Shown: positions 35,835-45,292, counted from the first letter of the stretch. The stretch: 64,000 nt of DNA from an uncultured Prevotellaceae bacterium (GCA_900320845.1 ONTS01000008.1:40149-104148); one strand, 5' to 3'. Notes: generated by a model not told the origin, from the letters alone. Numbers and translations: made by a program.

Positions 35835-38003
35835 ATGAAACACACAATCAAGCTGTTAACCCTAACACTTTTTGTTGCTATGAGCGCAACCGTGCATGCC
35901 CAACAGAAGGCTTTTACCTTGGAAGATCTCAACTATGGAGGCAAGAACTATCGCAATTTTGTCCCCGAAAACCGTTATTACACTTGGTGGGGTGACGAAC
36001 TCATCCGTACCGACATGAACGAGTGCCGCATAGTGGATAAGAAAACGGGTAAAGAGACCTTGCTTTTCACGTTGAACGATATCAACACTTGGGGCAAGCA
36101 GACCGACAATCAGCGTGTGCGTCACCTCTATAATGCTACGTTCCCATATTCAGACAAGCCAGTAGTGATGCTTTACAACGGCAATGAACGCATACTCGTT
36201 GACTGGCAAGCCAAAAGTTTTCTTTGGAAAGGTGTGGCACGCAAAGAGGCAGGAAGCTCGTTGGAGTGGTGCCCCTCATCAAAGGCTGAGGCTTTCCTGA
36301 AGGATAATAACCTGTTTGTCGTCGACGAAGCGGGACAGGCTACCCAACTATCGGATGACGGCTCGAGAGACATCGTATATGGACAAGCTGTGCATCGCAA
36401 CGAGTTCGGAATAGAGAAAGGAACGTTCTGGAGTCCCGATGGCAAGCGTCTGGCATTCTACCGCATGGATCAGTCTATGGTCACCGACTATCCACAGGTA
36501 GACATCAATTCCAATATATCCATTTATCAACCCGACAAATATCCTATGGCGGGACAGACCTCGCACAAAGTGACGGTGGGTATCTTTGACATGCAGACAA
36601 AGAACATTCTGTACTTGAAGACACAGGATCCTACCGACCGTTACTTTACCAACCTTGCATGGGGACCCGACAGCAAGACACTGTACATCTTCGAACTCAA
36701 TCGCGATCAGAACGATTGTCAGCTCATTGCCTATAACACTGACAACGGCGAACAAATGGGAGCACCTCTGTACCGCGAACAACAAGATAAATATGTAGAA
36801 CCGCAGCATCCCATTATGTTCCTACCGTGGGATAGCCATAAATTTTTGATGCAGAGTGAGAAAGACGGTTACAATCATCTCTATCTCTTCAATGATAATG
36901 GACAGGAACTGAAACAGCTTACCAAAGGAAAGTTCGAGGTTATGGATGTTCTCGGCTTTGACGAGGCAAATCGTGCAGTCATCATACGTGCCAATGCTCA
37001 TACGCCCATTCAGCACAACCTCTTCACTGTTTCTGTAAAGAACGGCACCATGTCGCCACTCGACAACAAGCGCGGTGTGCACAATGCAACTTTGTCAGCT
37101 TCTGGGACATGGCTGGTGGACAACTACAGCGAGCCCGATGTGCCACGTGTTATCACTGTCAACAGTACCAAAGCTGGAAAAATATCTATTCATACATTAC
37201 TCAACGCTGCCGACCCATGGAAAGGCTACAATGTACCAGAGTATATCAGTGGAACGATAAAGTCTGCAGACACCACAACCGACCTGTATTACCGAATGGT
37301 GAAGCCAGTCGGCTTCGACCCGTTGAAGAAATATCCCACCATTATATATGTTTATGGTGGTCCCCATGCCCACAATGTAGATGCACGTTGGCACTATAGC
37401 TCACGTTCATGGGAAACCTATATGGCACAGAAAGGGTACCTATTGTTCATCCTCGACAATCGCGGTAGCGAACTTCGTGGACAGACTTTCGAACAAACTA
37501 CTTTCCGTCAGCTAGGTCAGGCAGAAATGGCTGACCAGATGGAAGGTGTGAAGTTCCTCAAGTCTCTTCCCTATGTCGACGGTGACCGTATGGGAGTGCA
37601 TGGATGGAGTTTCGGTGGCTTTATGACTATCTCGCTGATGACAAACTATCCCGATGTGTTCAAAGTTGGTGTCGCCGGCGGTCCTGTTATTGACTGGCGC
37701 TGGTATGAAGTGATGTATGGCGAACGCTATATGGACACCCCGCAGAGCAATCCGGAAGGCTATGCCAAGACGTCGCTTCTGGCTAAGGCAAAAGACTTAA
37801 AGGGCAAGCTGCAAATCATTACCGGATTCAATGACGCCACTGTTGTTCCGCAGCACTGTCTGGAATTCATAAATGCTTGCATCGAATGTGGAACACAGCC
37901 CGATTTCTTCGTATATCCTGGCGAGCCGCACAACATGCGTGGACACAAGAGCGTTCACCTGCATGAACGTATCAGTCAGTATTTCGACGATTACCTTAAA
38001 TAA
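35835..38003 (+). CDS. Dipeptidyl peptidase IV (S9B serine peptidase)
   Basis: A 722-residue exported serine peptidase that releases Xaa-Pro dipeptides. A signal peptide (MKHTIKLLTLTLFVAMSATVHA) precedes an N-terminal beta-propeller (about 40-480) and an alpha/beta-hydrolase domain. The catalytic triad is visible: Ser592 in GWSFGGF, Asp667 in NDATV and His699 in EPHNMRGH. It should be periplasmic or outer-membrane associated and serve peptide use. It sits 6 bp after the RNA methyltransferase gene and 6 bp before the ATP-grasp gene. Confidence 0.92.
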   Translation: MKHTIKLLTLTLFVAMSATVHAQQKAFTLEDLNYGGKNYRNFVPENRYYTWWGDELIRTDMNECRIVDKKTGKETLLFTLNDINTWGKQTDNQRVRHLYNATFPYSDKPVVMLYNGNERILVDWQAKSFLWKGVARKEAGSSLEWCPSSKAEAFLKDNNLFVVDEAGQATQLSDDGSRDIVYGQAVHRNEFGIEKGTFWSPDGKRLAFYRMDQSMVTDYPQVDINSNISIYQPDKYPMAGQTSHKVTVGIFDMQTKNILYLKTQDPTDRYFTNLAWGPDSKTLYIFELNRDQNDCQLIAYNTDNGEQMGAPLYREQQDKYVEPQHPIMFLPWDSHKFLMQSEKDGYNHLYLFNDNGQELKQLTKGKFEVMDVLGFDEANRAVIIRANAHTPIQHNLFTVSVKNGTMSPLDNKRGVHNATLSASGTWLVDNYSEPDVPRVITVNSTKAGKISIHTLLNAADPWKGYNVPEYISGTIKSADTTTDLYYRMVKPVGFDPLKKYPTIIYVYGGPHAHNVDARWHYSSRSWETYMAQKGYLLFILDNRGSELRGQTFEQTTFRQLGQAEMADQMEGVKFLKSLPYVDGDRMGVHGWSFGGFMTISLMTNYPDVFKVGVAGGPVIDWRWYEVMYGERYMDTPQSNPEGYAKTSLLAKAKDLKGKLQIITGFNDATVVPQHCLEFINACIECGTQPDFFVYPGEPHNMRGHKSVHLHERISQYFDDYLK

Positions 38004-38009
38004 TCTGAT

Positions 38010-38825
38010 ATGAGCAGGCTGCTCCTCATACGAAGGGCGCAGAGGTTTTCTACCGTTGATACCAATGTCGACGCTGCTGTGCTGGACCGCATTGCACATT
38101 CGTCACAATGTCCGTTTCCCTGTGATATCCTTGACGAAGACGATGTGGTTGACAACAGATTACCTTACCCATCTTCTGCAATCTCTCATGTGTTGAATAT
38201 GGCGCGAGGAAGTCAGTGTCTCAACATACTTGGACAATGGGAGGCTCGGGGTATCACCATAATCAATGCTCCAAAGGCTGTGAGAAGCTGTCAACGTGGA
38301 ATATTGAATGCTATTTTGCTTGAGGAAGGTCTGATAACTTATAGCCATACAGATCAAAATGGCTATTGGGTGAAACCTGCCGATAGCCAAGGGCTGCATG
38401 CAGGGGGCTCTATCTATTGCAATACGATGGCTGAGGCTGAAGTTAAACGCCAGCAATATATCAACAATGGATTTGATGACACCATCATTTCGGCACATGT
38501 AGAAGGCAGAGTGGTAAAGTTCTATGGTGTGACAGATGCTATCCATATTACAGACATAACAGCAGACACCTGCAATGCCGTCTTTTTCCGAACCTATGAT
38601 GCAGAAAAACGACCGATGCACCTGCCCACTTCGATACAGCAATCACTCCGTCATGCTGCTTTTCGTTTGGCGCGTCGGCTGTCGATACATGTCTTTGGCG
38701 GTGATGCCATCGTCCAAGACAATGGCGATGTCGCTGTTATAGACCTCAACGACTGGCCCAGCTTTTCGCCATGTGTGGACGAGGCTGCCACAGCCATTGT
38801 TACATTGCTGAGTCAGGAAGTATAA
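38010..38825 (+). CDS. ATP-grasp fold protein in a lipid cluster
   Basis: A 271-residue protein with ATP-grasp features. YWVKPADSQGLHAGG looks like the ATP-binding lysine and glycine-rich loop, IISAHVEGRVVKFYGV is the hinge strand, and VFGGDAIV...DVAVIDLNDWPSF resembles the metal-binding end, with D-L-N in place of the usual E-x-N. Such enzymes join a carboxylate to an amine or similar group, or phosphorylate an alcohol. No signal peptide. It is 7 bp upstream of a CDP-alcohol phosphatidyltransferase and close to a HAD phosphatase, suggesting modification of a lipid head group. The substrate is unknown. Confidence 0.68.
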   Translation: MSRLLLIRRAQRFSTVDTNVDAAVLDRIAHSSQCPFPCDILDEDDVVDNRLPYPSSAISHVLNMARGSQCLNILGQWEARGITIINAPKAVRSCQRGILNAILLEEGLITYSHTDQNGYWVKPADSQGLHAGGSIYCNTMAEAEVKRQQYINNGFDDTIISAHVEGRVVKFYGVTDAIHITDITADTCNAVFFRTYDAEKRPMHLPTSIQQSLRHAAFRLARRLSIHVFGGDAIVQDNGDVAVIDLNDWPSFSPCVDEAATAIVTLLSQEV

Positions 38826-38832
38826 CTTAAAG

Positions 38833-39804
38833 ATGAGCATTGTTATGAAGCAAGATAGTGGAAAAACAGAACCTTTCCGAGAGCTGCTCCAAGCCTCGTT
38901 GAAGTCGTCTGATACCGAAGAGTGGCTTGATGTGCATTTCACTCGTAAGGTAGGACTACTCATCGCTTTAGCGTGTCGTAAGATAGGAATCCGTCCCAAT
39001 ACCGTCACCATTATTTCTATTTTGTTAGGTATTGCGTCTGCCTTTATGTTCTATCATACTGATCTCATGCACAATCTCTTAGGAGTTGTATTGCTGATGT
39101 CAGCCAATTTCCTTGATAGTGCTGACGGCCAACTGGCGCGTCTGACGAACAGCAAGTCTCTCTTGGGGCGTATCCTCGATGGAGTGGCAGGCGATGTGTG
39201 GTTTATTTCTATCTATATTGCCCTATGTCTGCGTGTGACCATTGGTGCAGCGGCAGTGGGGCAGTGGTGGATCGTGGCAGGAGTGTGGCTGTTGGGTGCT
39301 GTGGCAGGGCTGCTGTGCCATTCGGTGCAGAGTGCCCAGGCTGACTACTATCGGCAAATTCATCTATGGATGTTGAAGGGAGAAGCCGATGCTGAACTAT
39401 GGCAGCAGAAATCAAACCCGCAGCAGTCATCGGTAATAGAGGGAAAACCATGGTATGCTGTGTTGTTCGATAAGGGTTACGCCCACTACTCGCGTGCTCA
39501 GCAACGACGTGCTCCGAATTGTCAGCGGATGATTGCCCTTCAGGCTGACAATTATAAAAAGCCTGTCGACATGCCGCAAGCAATACGCGATGAGTTCCTC
39601 AGCGGCAGCCGTCCGCTCATGAAGTGGACAAACATCCTCACTTTCAATACACGAGCCATTGTGCTATATATTTGTTGCTTGTTGAATATGCCTTGGCTGT
39701 ATTTCATCTTCGAAATTGTCGTACTTCATCCCATTTATTTCTACATGAGGAGTAAGCACGAAACCCTTTGTAAACAAGTTAATCAAGCACTTTACCCAGT
39801 GTGA
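38833..39804 (+). CDS. CDP-alcohol phosphatidyltransferase family protein
   Basis: A 323-residue membrane enzyme with the complete CDP-alcohol phosphotransferase signature D-x2-D-G-x2-A-R-x8-G-x3-D-x3-D, from D95 (DSADGQLAR then GRILDGVAGD). Helices surround it (TVTIISILLGIASAFMFY; WWIVAGVWLLGAVAGLLC). There is a long hydrophilic insert at about 175-250, which simple PgsA/PssA enzymes lack, and terminal helices at the end. It should move a phosphatidyl group or a phospho-alcohol between CDP and an acceptor. The head group is not predictable. ATG 38845 is a possible alternative start. Confidence 0.82.
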   Translation: MSIVMKQDSGKTEPFRELLQASLKSSDTEEWLDVHFTRKVGLLIALACRKIGIRPNTVTIISILLGIASAFMFYHTDLMHNLLGVVLLMSANFLDSADGQLARLTNSKSLLGRILDGVAGDVWFISIYIALCLRVTIGAAAVGQWWIVAGVWLLGAVAGLLCHSVQSAQADYYRQIHLWMLKGEADAELWQQKSNPQQSSVIEGKPWYAVLFDKGYAHYSRAQQRRAPNCQRMIALQADNYKKPVDMPQAIRDEFLSGSRPLMKWTNILTFNTRAIVLYICCLLNMPWLYFIFEIVVLHPIYFYMRSKHETLCKQVNQALYPV

Positions 39805-39844
39805 GATAATTATTCAGAGAAGTCCCCCCATTTAGCTCTATATC

Positions 39845-40522
39845 ATGACCCTGTTTTTCGATTTTGGCGGAACGTTAGATACGCACGGCATCCATTGGTT
39901 CGATATGTTCGCCGATGCCTATTCACATTCTCTGTCAGAGGTAGACCGTGCAGTGTTGTGGGATGGTTATGTCGCTGCAGAACAGTATTTGGAGAAAGAA
40001 CGTGTCATCCTTCCCAGCGATGGCTTTCAGTCAACATTGAGGAAGAAGATGTTGCTACATGCCGAACAGTTGCAATTCCCAACTTCTGTTGTTGATACAG
40101 CGCTGCGCTATGTCAACAGTTATGTGTCGTCGTGTCTGACGGAGAGCAAGCTGTTGTTGGAAAGACTTCATGCGTCCTTCCCGATAGCATTGGTAAGCAA
40201 CTTCTACGGTAATCTGACCACTGTACTGGAGGAGATAGGTATGACTTCTTGCATTGATGTCGTAATAGACAGCACCACCGTCGGCATTCGCAAACCTTCA
40301 CTTCAAATCTATCAGCATGCCCTACAGCTTATGAACAGCCAACCGACGCAGACATTGATGGTGGGCGACAGTATGAAGAATGACATCTTGCCTTGCCGAC
40401 AGTTGGGATTGCAGACTATCTGGCTGAATCCTAAGGAAACAACACAAACCCCTTTGCCACAGGCACAAGTAACAAAGTTTCAGCAAGTGGCAAACATACT
40501 TTCCAATCCTACTCTTAAATAA
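39845..40522 (+). CDS. HAD superfamily hydrolase
   Basis: A 225-residue HAD-IA type phosphatase. Motif I is DFGGTLDT with nucleophile Asp6; the usual second Asp is Gly (D-x-G-G-T), a variant seen in some HAD subfamilies. Motif II is LVSNFYG, motif III includes the Lys of RKPSLQIY, and motif IV is VGDSMKNDI. It is cytoplasmic. It lies 40 bp after the CDP-alcohol transferase gene and could dephosphorylate the product of that enzyme, as PgpA/B-type phosphatases do. That role is inference. Confidence 0.8.
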   Translation: MTLFFDFGGTLDTHGIHWFDMFADAYSHSLSEVDRAVLWDGYVAAEQYLEKERVILPSDGFQSTLRKKMLLHAEQLQFPTSVVDTALRYVNSYVSSCLTESKLLLERLHASFPIALVSNFYGNLTTVLEEIGMTSCIDVVIDSTTVGIRKPSLQIYQHALQLMNSQPTQTLMVGDSMKNDILPCRQLGLQTIWLNPKETTQTPLPQAQVTKFQQVANILSNPTLK

Positions 40523-40556
40523 TACAGTTACTCATCGGGTGTTCGTAAAAAAGTGT

Positions 40557-40564
40557 TACCTTTG
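40557..40564 (+). promoter_or_regulatory. -7 element of the SH3 lipoprotein run
   Basis: TACCTTTG, about 28 nt before the lipoprotein start; the -33 element is not clear. Confidence 0.6.
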
Positions 40565-40592
40565 CGATGTATAGACAAAAATACTAACCATT

Positions 40593-41150
40593 ATGAAACA
40601 CTTCTTATTATTTCTCTTTGTCATTCTTGGTGGTCTGGTTTTTACCACATCTTGTGATGAGAAGAAAGAGCAGTCCTCTGAAAATGCTCTTGCCGAGATG
40701 ATAGAGGAAGCTGCGGAGAAGAAAGCTGCCCGTATGGAAAAGAAGCGTGAATCCAAAGATCGCGAGCGTATTCTACGTGCGGAGCGCGAGGAGGCGGAAG
40801 AAGAACTCCGCATGGCACGTGAGGAGGCAGCAGAAGCGCGTGAAGAAGCTGCTGAGGCACGCGAAGAGGCACGTCGTGCACAGGCAGCAGCGAACAGTGC
40901 CGTTGCGACAACTTCAACTCGCGTACGTGCCAACATTCCCGGAGCGCGTCTGGCACATGTCATTCGCGAAGGTGGGTACACCAATGCACGTTCGGGACCT
41001 GGCGTAGGCTATAGTATTATGAACAAGGTGCGTGATGGCAGCCCGATACTTTACACCGGAAGCCTGGGGGCTTCTTGGGTAGAGGTGTACACGTTGGATG
41101 GACGCTACCTTGGCTATATGAGTAGTAACAAAATTGCTCCTGAACAATAA
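40593..41150 (+). CDS. SH3-domain lipoprotein with charged helical stalk
   Basis: A 185-residue lipoprotein: signal MKHFLLFLFVILGGLVFTTSC (Cys21 after T-T-S). An Ala/Glu/Arg-rich helix (about 30-110) follows with a repeated EEAAEAREEA unit. The C-terminal bacterial SH3 domain (about 120-180) contains YTNARSGPGVGYSIMNKVRDG and SWVEV. Bacterial SH3 domains usually bind peptidoglycan peptides, so it may tether the outer membrane to the wall. It heads a run with a polytopic protein, a YqaA-like protein and PBP1A. Confidence 0.78.
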   Translation: MKHFLLFLFVILGGLVFTTSCDEKKEQSSENALAEMIEEAAEKKAARMEKKRESKDRERILRAEREEAEEELRMAREEAAEAREEAAEAREEARRAQAAANSAVATTSTRVRANIPGARLAHVIREGGYTNARSGPGVGYSIMNKVRDGSPILYTGSLGASWVEVYTLDGRYLGYMSSNKIAPEQ

Positions 41151-41153
41151 TCC

Positions 41154-42086
41154 GTGATACGGAAAAAACGCTTTCAAAACCGTGTTGCCGAAGGTAGATG
41201 GCTCTTACCGCTGACGGTAGTGTTTTGTTCTGCAATATGGTGGGTGTGGCATGAGCAGACAACAACACATGTCATACGCTTTGCATGTTTCTTGTTCTCC
41301 ACATGGATGATGGTAGAATGGAATGTGCGTTACAATCTGCTGCGTACCTATAGTCGCCTTATGGCTGTGGTGTGCGCAGTATTTACATTGATATTGAGCT
41401 TTACTTTTACGGGCTATTCGTCTTTCGTCGTCCAGCTGTCTTTAATATGTTGTCTATACCTTCTTATGGGGTGTTACGACGATCGCTATGCTCCGAGTCG
41501 CGTGTTCTATGCTTTTCTGTGTATGGGAATAGGCAGTGTCTTCTTTTTTCCGCTCATCGTTATGTTGCTACTGATGTGGTTGGTCATGATACTTAATATG
41601 CGCATAGTTAGTGGCCGTGCCCTCGTGGCATCGATTTTAGGCTATTCCGTTCCTTACTGGTTGGGACTCGGCTTGTGGTGTTGTAACATAGATGTCACTC
41701 AGCACTTGCAGGATATTGGAGCAGAGTGGACATTCGGATGGCACATTGACTTCATGTCATGGTCGCTGTCACAGATCATGGCTTTAGGCTTTATGTTGCT
41801 CTCAGCAGTGTTTGGCATCATTCACTATGTCCGACAGCGTTTTGCTGACAAAACTTTTGTCCGCCTCATGTACTACTGCTTCCTTGTTGGTGGTGGTTTT
41901 TGCTTGACAGGACTGGTTTTCATGCCTCACTACTATGCTTATTTTGCACTGATGTTGGCAGTGTTCGTCGCTCCGTTAGTGGCTCACCTATTCACACATA
42001 CTTACACACGTTGGACCAACTTGCTATTCAAGTTATGGCTTTTGGCGTTAATCCTCATTCTAGGCTATAGTATATGGAAAATGTGA
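41154..42086 (+). CDS. Polytopic membrane protein of unknown function
   Basis: A 310-residue integral membrane protein with about eight hydrophobic helices (for example LMAVVCAVFTLILSFTFTGY, LIVMLLLMWLVMILNM and LMLAVFVAPLVAHLF) and a basic N-terminus (MIRKKRFQNR). It starts with GTG at 41154, three bases after the SH3 lipoprotein stop. Its end overlaps the YqaA-like start by 13 bp. I do not recognise the family; the context points to envelope assembly. Confidence 0.68.
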   Translation: MIRKKRFQNRVAEGRWLLPLTVVFCSAIWWVWHEQTTTHVIRFACFLFSTWMMVEWNVRYNLLRTYSRLMAVVCAVFTLILSFTFTGYSSFVVQLSLICCLYLLMGCYDDRYAPSRVFYAFLCMGIGSVFFFPLIVMLLLMWLVMILNMRIVSGRALVASILGYSVPYWLGLGLWCCNIDVTQHLQDIGAEWTFGWHIDFMSWSLSQIMALGFMLLSAVFGIIHYVRQRFADKTFVRLMYYCFLVGGGFCLTGLVFMPHYYAYFALMLAVFVAPLVAHLFTHTYTRWTNLLFKLWLLALILILGYSIWKM

Positions 42087-42526
42087 TGTCCTTCCTCATC
42101 GATGGCGGCTATGTGGGCATGCTCATTGCTGCTTTTGTTGCAGGCAGTTTTCTGCCTTTCAGCAGCGAAGCTGTTATGGTGGCGTTGATGGCTGCCGGCC
42201 TTAAACCATGGCCATTGTTGCTATGTGCCACGGCAGGCAACTGGGCTGGCAGCATCTTCAACTATGGGGTCGGACGATTGGGGAAACCCGAATGGATTGA
42301 GAAATGGCTACATGTCAGCTCTAAGTCGATGGACCGCGCCCAGCGTTTTCTGCAAGGACGTGGAGCGTTGATGGGATTCTTTGCGTTCCTGCCCATCTTG
42401 GGTACTGCCATAGCTATTGCTCTTGGACTGATGCGTGCCAACTTTCCCATGACCGTGCTGAGTGTCGGTGTGGGCAAGTTTTTGCGCTATCTCATTGTAA
42501 TGTGGAGCGCACTCATGCTCATATAG
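42074..42526 (+). CDS. YqaA/VTT-domain membrane protein
   Basis: A 150-residue membrane protein of the YqaA branch of the DedA/VTT (SNARE-associated) superfamily. Family marks are AGSFLPFSSEAVMVALMAAG and GNWAGSIFNYGVGRLGK, then FFAFLPILGTAIAIALGLMRAN. It is the short form without extra terminal helices. It overlaps the preceding gene by 13 bp, implying coupling, and lies 39 bp before PBP1A. The exact role is unknown; VTT proteins are linked to lipid scrambling. Confidence 0.8.
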   Translation: MENVMSFLIDGGYVGMLIAAFVAGSFLPFSSEAVMVALMAAGLKPWPLLLCATAGNWAGSIFNYGVGRLGKPEWIEKWLHVSSKSMDRAQRFLQGRGALMGFFAFLPILGTAIAIALGLMRANFPMTVLSVGVGKFLRYLIVMWSALMLI

Positions 42527-42565
42527 GAAAGAGAATAACTTTTATGAATTGAAATATAAAAAGAC

Positions 42566-44968
42566 ATGAAGTTTATACTACGCATATTAAAGAAGTTGTG
42601 GAATGGTTTCTGTTCCGTCTTCCGCTGGTATTTTCGTCTATATCGCGGCCGACGTTGGTACACGCGTCTACTGATAGCGCTGGTGTCTTTGCCGGTGTTC
42701 CTCCTTTTGTTTATGGGAATGGTCGACATCAACTTCCTTTGGTTGTTCGGTCGTTCACCCGGTTTCTTTGGCGCCAGCAGCATCATGCACCCGCAGACAG
42801 CAGTGGCAAGCGAGGTTTACAGTGCCGACGGCAAACTCTTGGGACGTTTCTTCAGTGAGAACCGCACACCAGTGGAGTACAAAGATGTTGCACCAGTGTT
42901 CTGGAATGCCCTCATCGATACAGAAGACGAACGCTTCTACAAACATTTAGGCGTTGACCCTATAGGTATGATGGGTGCGCTGAAGGATGCTATTGTGCGC
43001 CGTGAACCGCGTGGAGCATCTACCATTACCCAACAGCTGGCAAAAAATATCTTCCGTATGCGCACCGGATACAGCCCCGGACTGTTGGGAAGCATCCCCG
43101 GCGTGCGTATGCTTATCATCAAGACGAAAGAGTGGATTGTAGCATCGAAGTTGGAGATAGTATATTCCAAGGATGAAATACTCACCATGTACGCCAACAC
43201 CGTAGACTTCGGGTGCAATGCCTTCGGCATCAAGACTGCAAGCAGAGTCTATTTTGACACCACACCCGACAGTCTCACTATAGAACAGGCTGCCACATTG
43301 GTCGGTACACTCAAGGGTACGTCATACTACAATCCCGTTTCGCATCCCGACCGCTGTCTTCAAAGGCGCAATCAGGTGCTGCTCAATATGGTAGAACGTG
43401 GCCATCTATCGCGACATGAGTATGATTCGCTCAAGGTACTGCCGCTATCGGTTTCATTTACCAGTGAAGACCACTTCAGTGGCAAGGCACCATACTTCCG
43501 TCAGGCAGTGGCAGACCATCTTAAACAATGGTGTGAGGACAATGAGATAGACCTCTATACCGACGGACTGAAGATATATACCACCGTTGACTCGCGTATG
43601 CAGCAGTATGCCGAACAGGCTGTGCGCAACCACATGAAGCTGATGCAGAAACACTTCAATGCTCATTGGCAGGGGCGTGCTCCCTGGTGCGACGAGGAAG
43701 GCAAAGAGATACCCAACTTTGTGGAAGACATTGCTCGTAAGCTACCCGTTTATGAGCAGCTGATGGATAGATACCACGATAAGGAAGACTCTGTGTGGGC
43801 AGCCTTACGTCGGCCGCATACTGTAAAACTTTTCGACTACGATGCCGGAACGATTGAAAGAGAGATGAGCACCTTGGACTCCATAGCCTATATGACGCGC
43901 TTCCTGCATACAGGCTTTGTCGCTATCGAGCCTCAGACACGTGCCGTGAAAGCATGGGTCGGCGATATAGACTTCAACTCATGGCAGTACGACAAAGTAC
44001 GCGCACAACGACAGCCAGGTTCTACCTTCAAACTCTTTACTTATGCCGAAGCCATGAACCAGGGACTTACACCATGTTCAAAGAGAACGGATGAGCCTAT
44101 AGAACTTATGGTGTGGAACTCCAAATTGAAGACAGACGTCTTGTGGACACCCCAAAATTCAAGTGGCAGCTTCTCTGGCGACACCCTTCCCCTGCGCACT
44201 GCCTTTGCCAAGAGTACCAACTCCATTGCCGTACGTCTTGGACAGGAACTGGGAATAGGCAACATTCTGAAATGTGCCGGCGACATGGGCATCAACAGCG
44301 AACTGAAGAATGAACCTTCTGTAGTGTTGGGCTCGTCCGATGTCAACTTGCTCGAACTTACCAATGCCTATTGCACTGTTGCCGCCAATGGACATGTGGC
44401 ACAGCCCGTACTCGTCACACGCATCGAGGATAGCAACGGACGTGTCATTTACGAAGCTGCGGCTGAACCCTATCAGGCTTTGCCTTATGCTACTGCGTTC
44501 TACATGCAGCGCATGCTCATGGATGTGGTATACCTGCCCGGAGGTACAGGACAGGGCCTCATGCGCTATGTCAGTGGCGTGACAAACACCGACTTCGGTG
44601 GCAAGACCGGCACATCAAACAACCACTCCGACGCCTGGTTTATGGGCGTCACCCCCCGTCTGGTGGTAGGCTGCTGGGTCGGTGGCGAATATCGAAGCAT
44701 ACATTTTCGTACCAGCGAGTTTGGCCAAGGCGCACGTGCAGCAATGCCTATATGCGGCGCATTCCTGAGAAGCGTGTTTAGCGACAAACAATTTGCCATA
44801 TATCGTGCACGATTCCAACGACCTGCTAATGTAAATGTGTCTACTACAGATTATGACTGCGACCCGTATCCACCTGTGCAGGAAGAGGAACCGGAGGACA
44901 GTCTCGCACTGATAGATGAGCAAGAAGAGTGGAATGTAGACGAAAACTTTGGAGATCCGGGTCTCTAA
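42566..44968 (+). CDS. Penicillin-binding protein 1A (bifunctional)
   Basis: An 800-residue class A PBP that polymerises and cross-links peptidoglycan. After a basic N-terminus and one membrane helix (LIALVSLPVFLLLFMGMV), the GT51 domain shows TEDERFYKHLGVD and RGASTITQQLAKN. The transpeptidase domain has the S-x-x-K motif (PGSTFKLF), S-x-N (KSTNS) and K-T-G (GKTGTSNNHSDAW). The C-terminal tail is acidic. It is the last gene of the envelope run; no clear terminator was seen after it. Confidence 0.94.
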   Translation: MKFILRILKKLWNGFCSVFRWYFRLYRGRRWYTRLLIALVSLPVFLLLFMGMVDINFLWLFGRSPGFFGASSIMHPQTAVASEVYSADGKLLGRFFSENRTPVEYKDVAPVFWNALIDTEDERFYKHLGVDPIGMMGALKDAIVRREPRGASTITQQLAKNIFRMRTGYSPGLLGSIPGVRMLIIKTKEWIVASKLEIVYSKDEILTMYANTVDFGCNAFGIKTASRVYFDTTPDSLTIEQAATLVGTLKGTSYYNPVSHPDRCLQRRNQVLLNMVERGHLSRHEYDSLKVLPLSVSFTSEDHFSGKAPYFRQAVADHLKQWCEDNEIDLYTDGLKIYTTVDSRMQQYAEQAVRNHMKLMQKHFNAHWQGRAPWCDEEGKEIPNFVEDIARKLPVYEQLMDRYHDKEDSVWAALRRPHTVKLFDYDAGTIEREMSTLDSIAYMTRFLHTGFVAIEPQTRAVKAWVGDIDFNSWQYDKVRAQRQPGSTFKLFTYAEAMNQGLTPCSKRTDEPIELMVWNSKLKTDVLWTPQNSSGSFSGDTLPLRTAFAKSTNSIAVRLGQELGIGNILKCAGDMGINSELKNEPSVVLGSSDVNLLELTNAYCTVAANGHVAQPVLVTRIEDSNGRVIYEAAAEPYQALPYATAFYMQRMLMDVVYLPGGTGQGLMRYVSGVTNTDFGGKTGTSNNHSDAWFMGVTPRLVVGCWVGGEYRSIHFRTSEFGQGARAAMPICGAFLRSVFSDKQFAIYRARFQRPANVNVSTTDYDCDPYPPVQEEEPEDSLALIDEQEEWNVDENFGDPGL

Positions 44969-45000
44969 AAGATACCAAACACATTCCAACAAAGATGTTC

Positions 45001-45168
45001 TCACTGCCGTAAGAGATCAAATAGCTTTGTTGAAGAAACACTGCTATTAGAGATATAGGTAATATCTACATTGCAGTCTCGGAGAGTTTGGTCACCAAAG
45101 TCGACGAGATAGGGATGTAACTGTTCACCATTCGTCTTCCGAATGGGCCATGATTTCCTAATCAACAT
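45001..45168 (-). other. Possible small gene or gene remnant (55 codons)
   Basis: A minus-strand frame from ATG (45166-45168) to TGA (45001-45003) encodes 55 residues, beginning MLIRKSWPIRKTNGEQ and ending KLFDLLRQ, with LHPYLVDFGDQT in the middle. Upstream it is closed by TAA at 45181-45183. The residue composition looks protein-like and the region otherwise has no gene, but I recognise no family and see no promoter. It may be a remnant or chance. Confidence 0.22.
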
Positions 45169-45292
45169 CAGTAAAATTTCTTACCCTTCACAGTGAGGTG
45201 GCATAAACAACGTGCTTCAAGGGCAATTCAAAGACACTGACTTTCTTTGTAAAAAGTCTATGTCGTGTGTGGTTAGTGAGCGGCAAAGTCTG

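Noticed and set aside
40760-40890. Short tandem repeat (minisatellite) in the SH3 lipoprotein gene
   Set aside because: The repeated EEAAEAREEA units are a helical stalk; copies differ at the DNA level and the frame is continuous.
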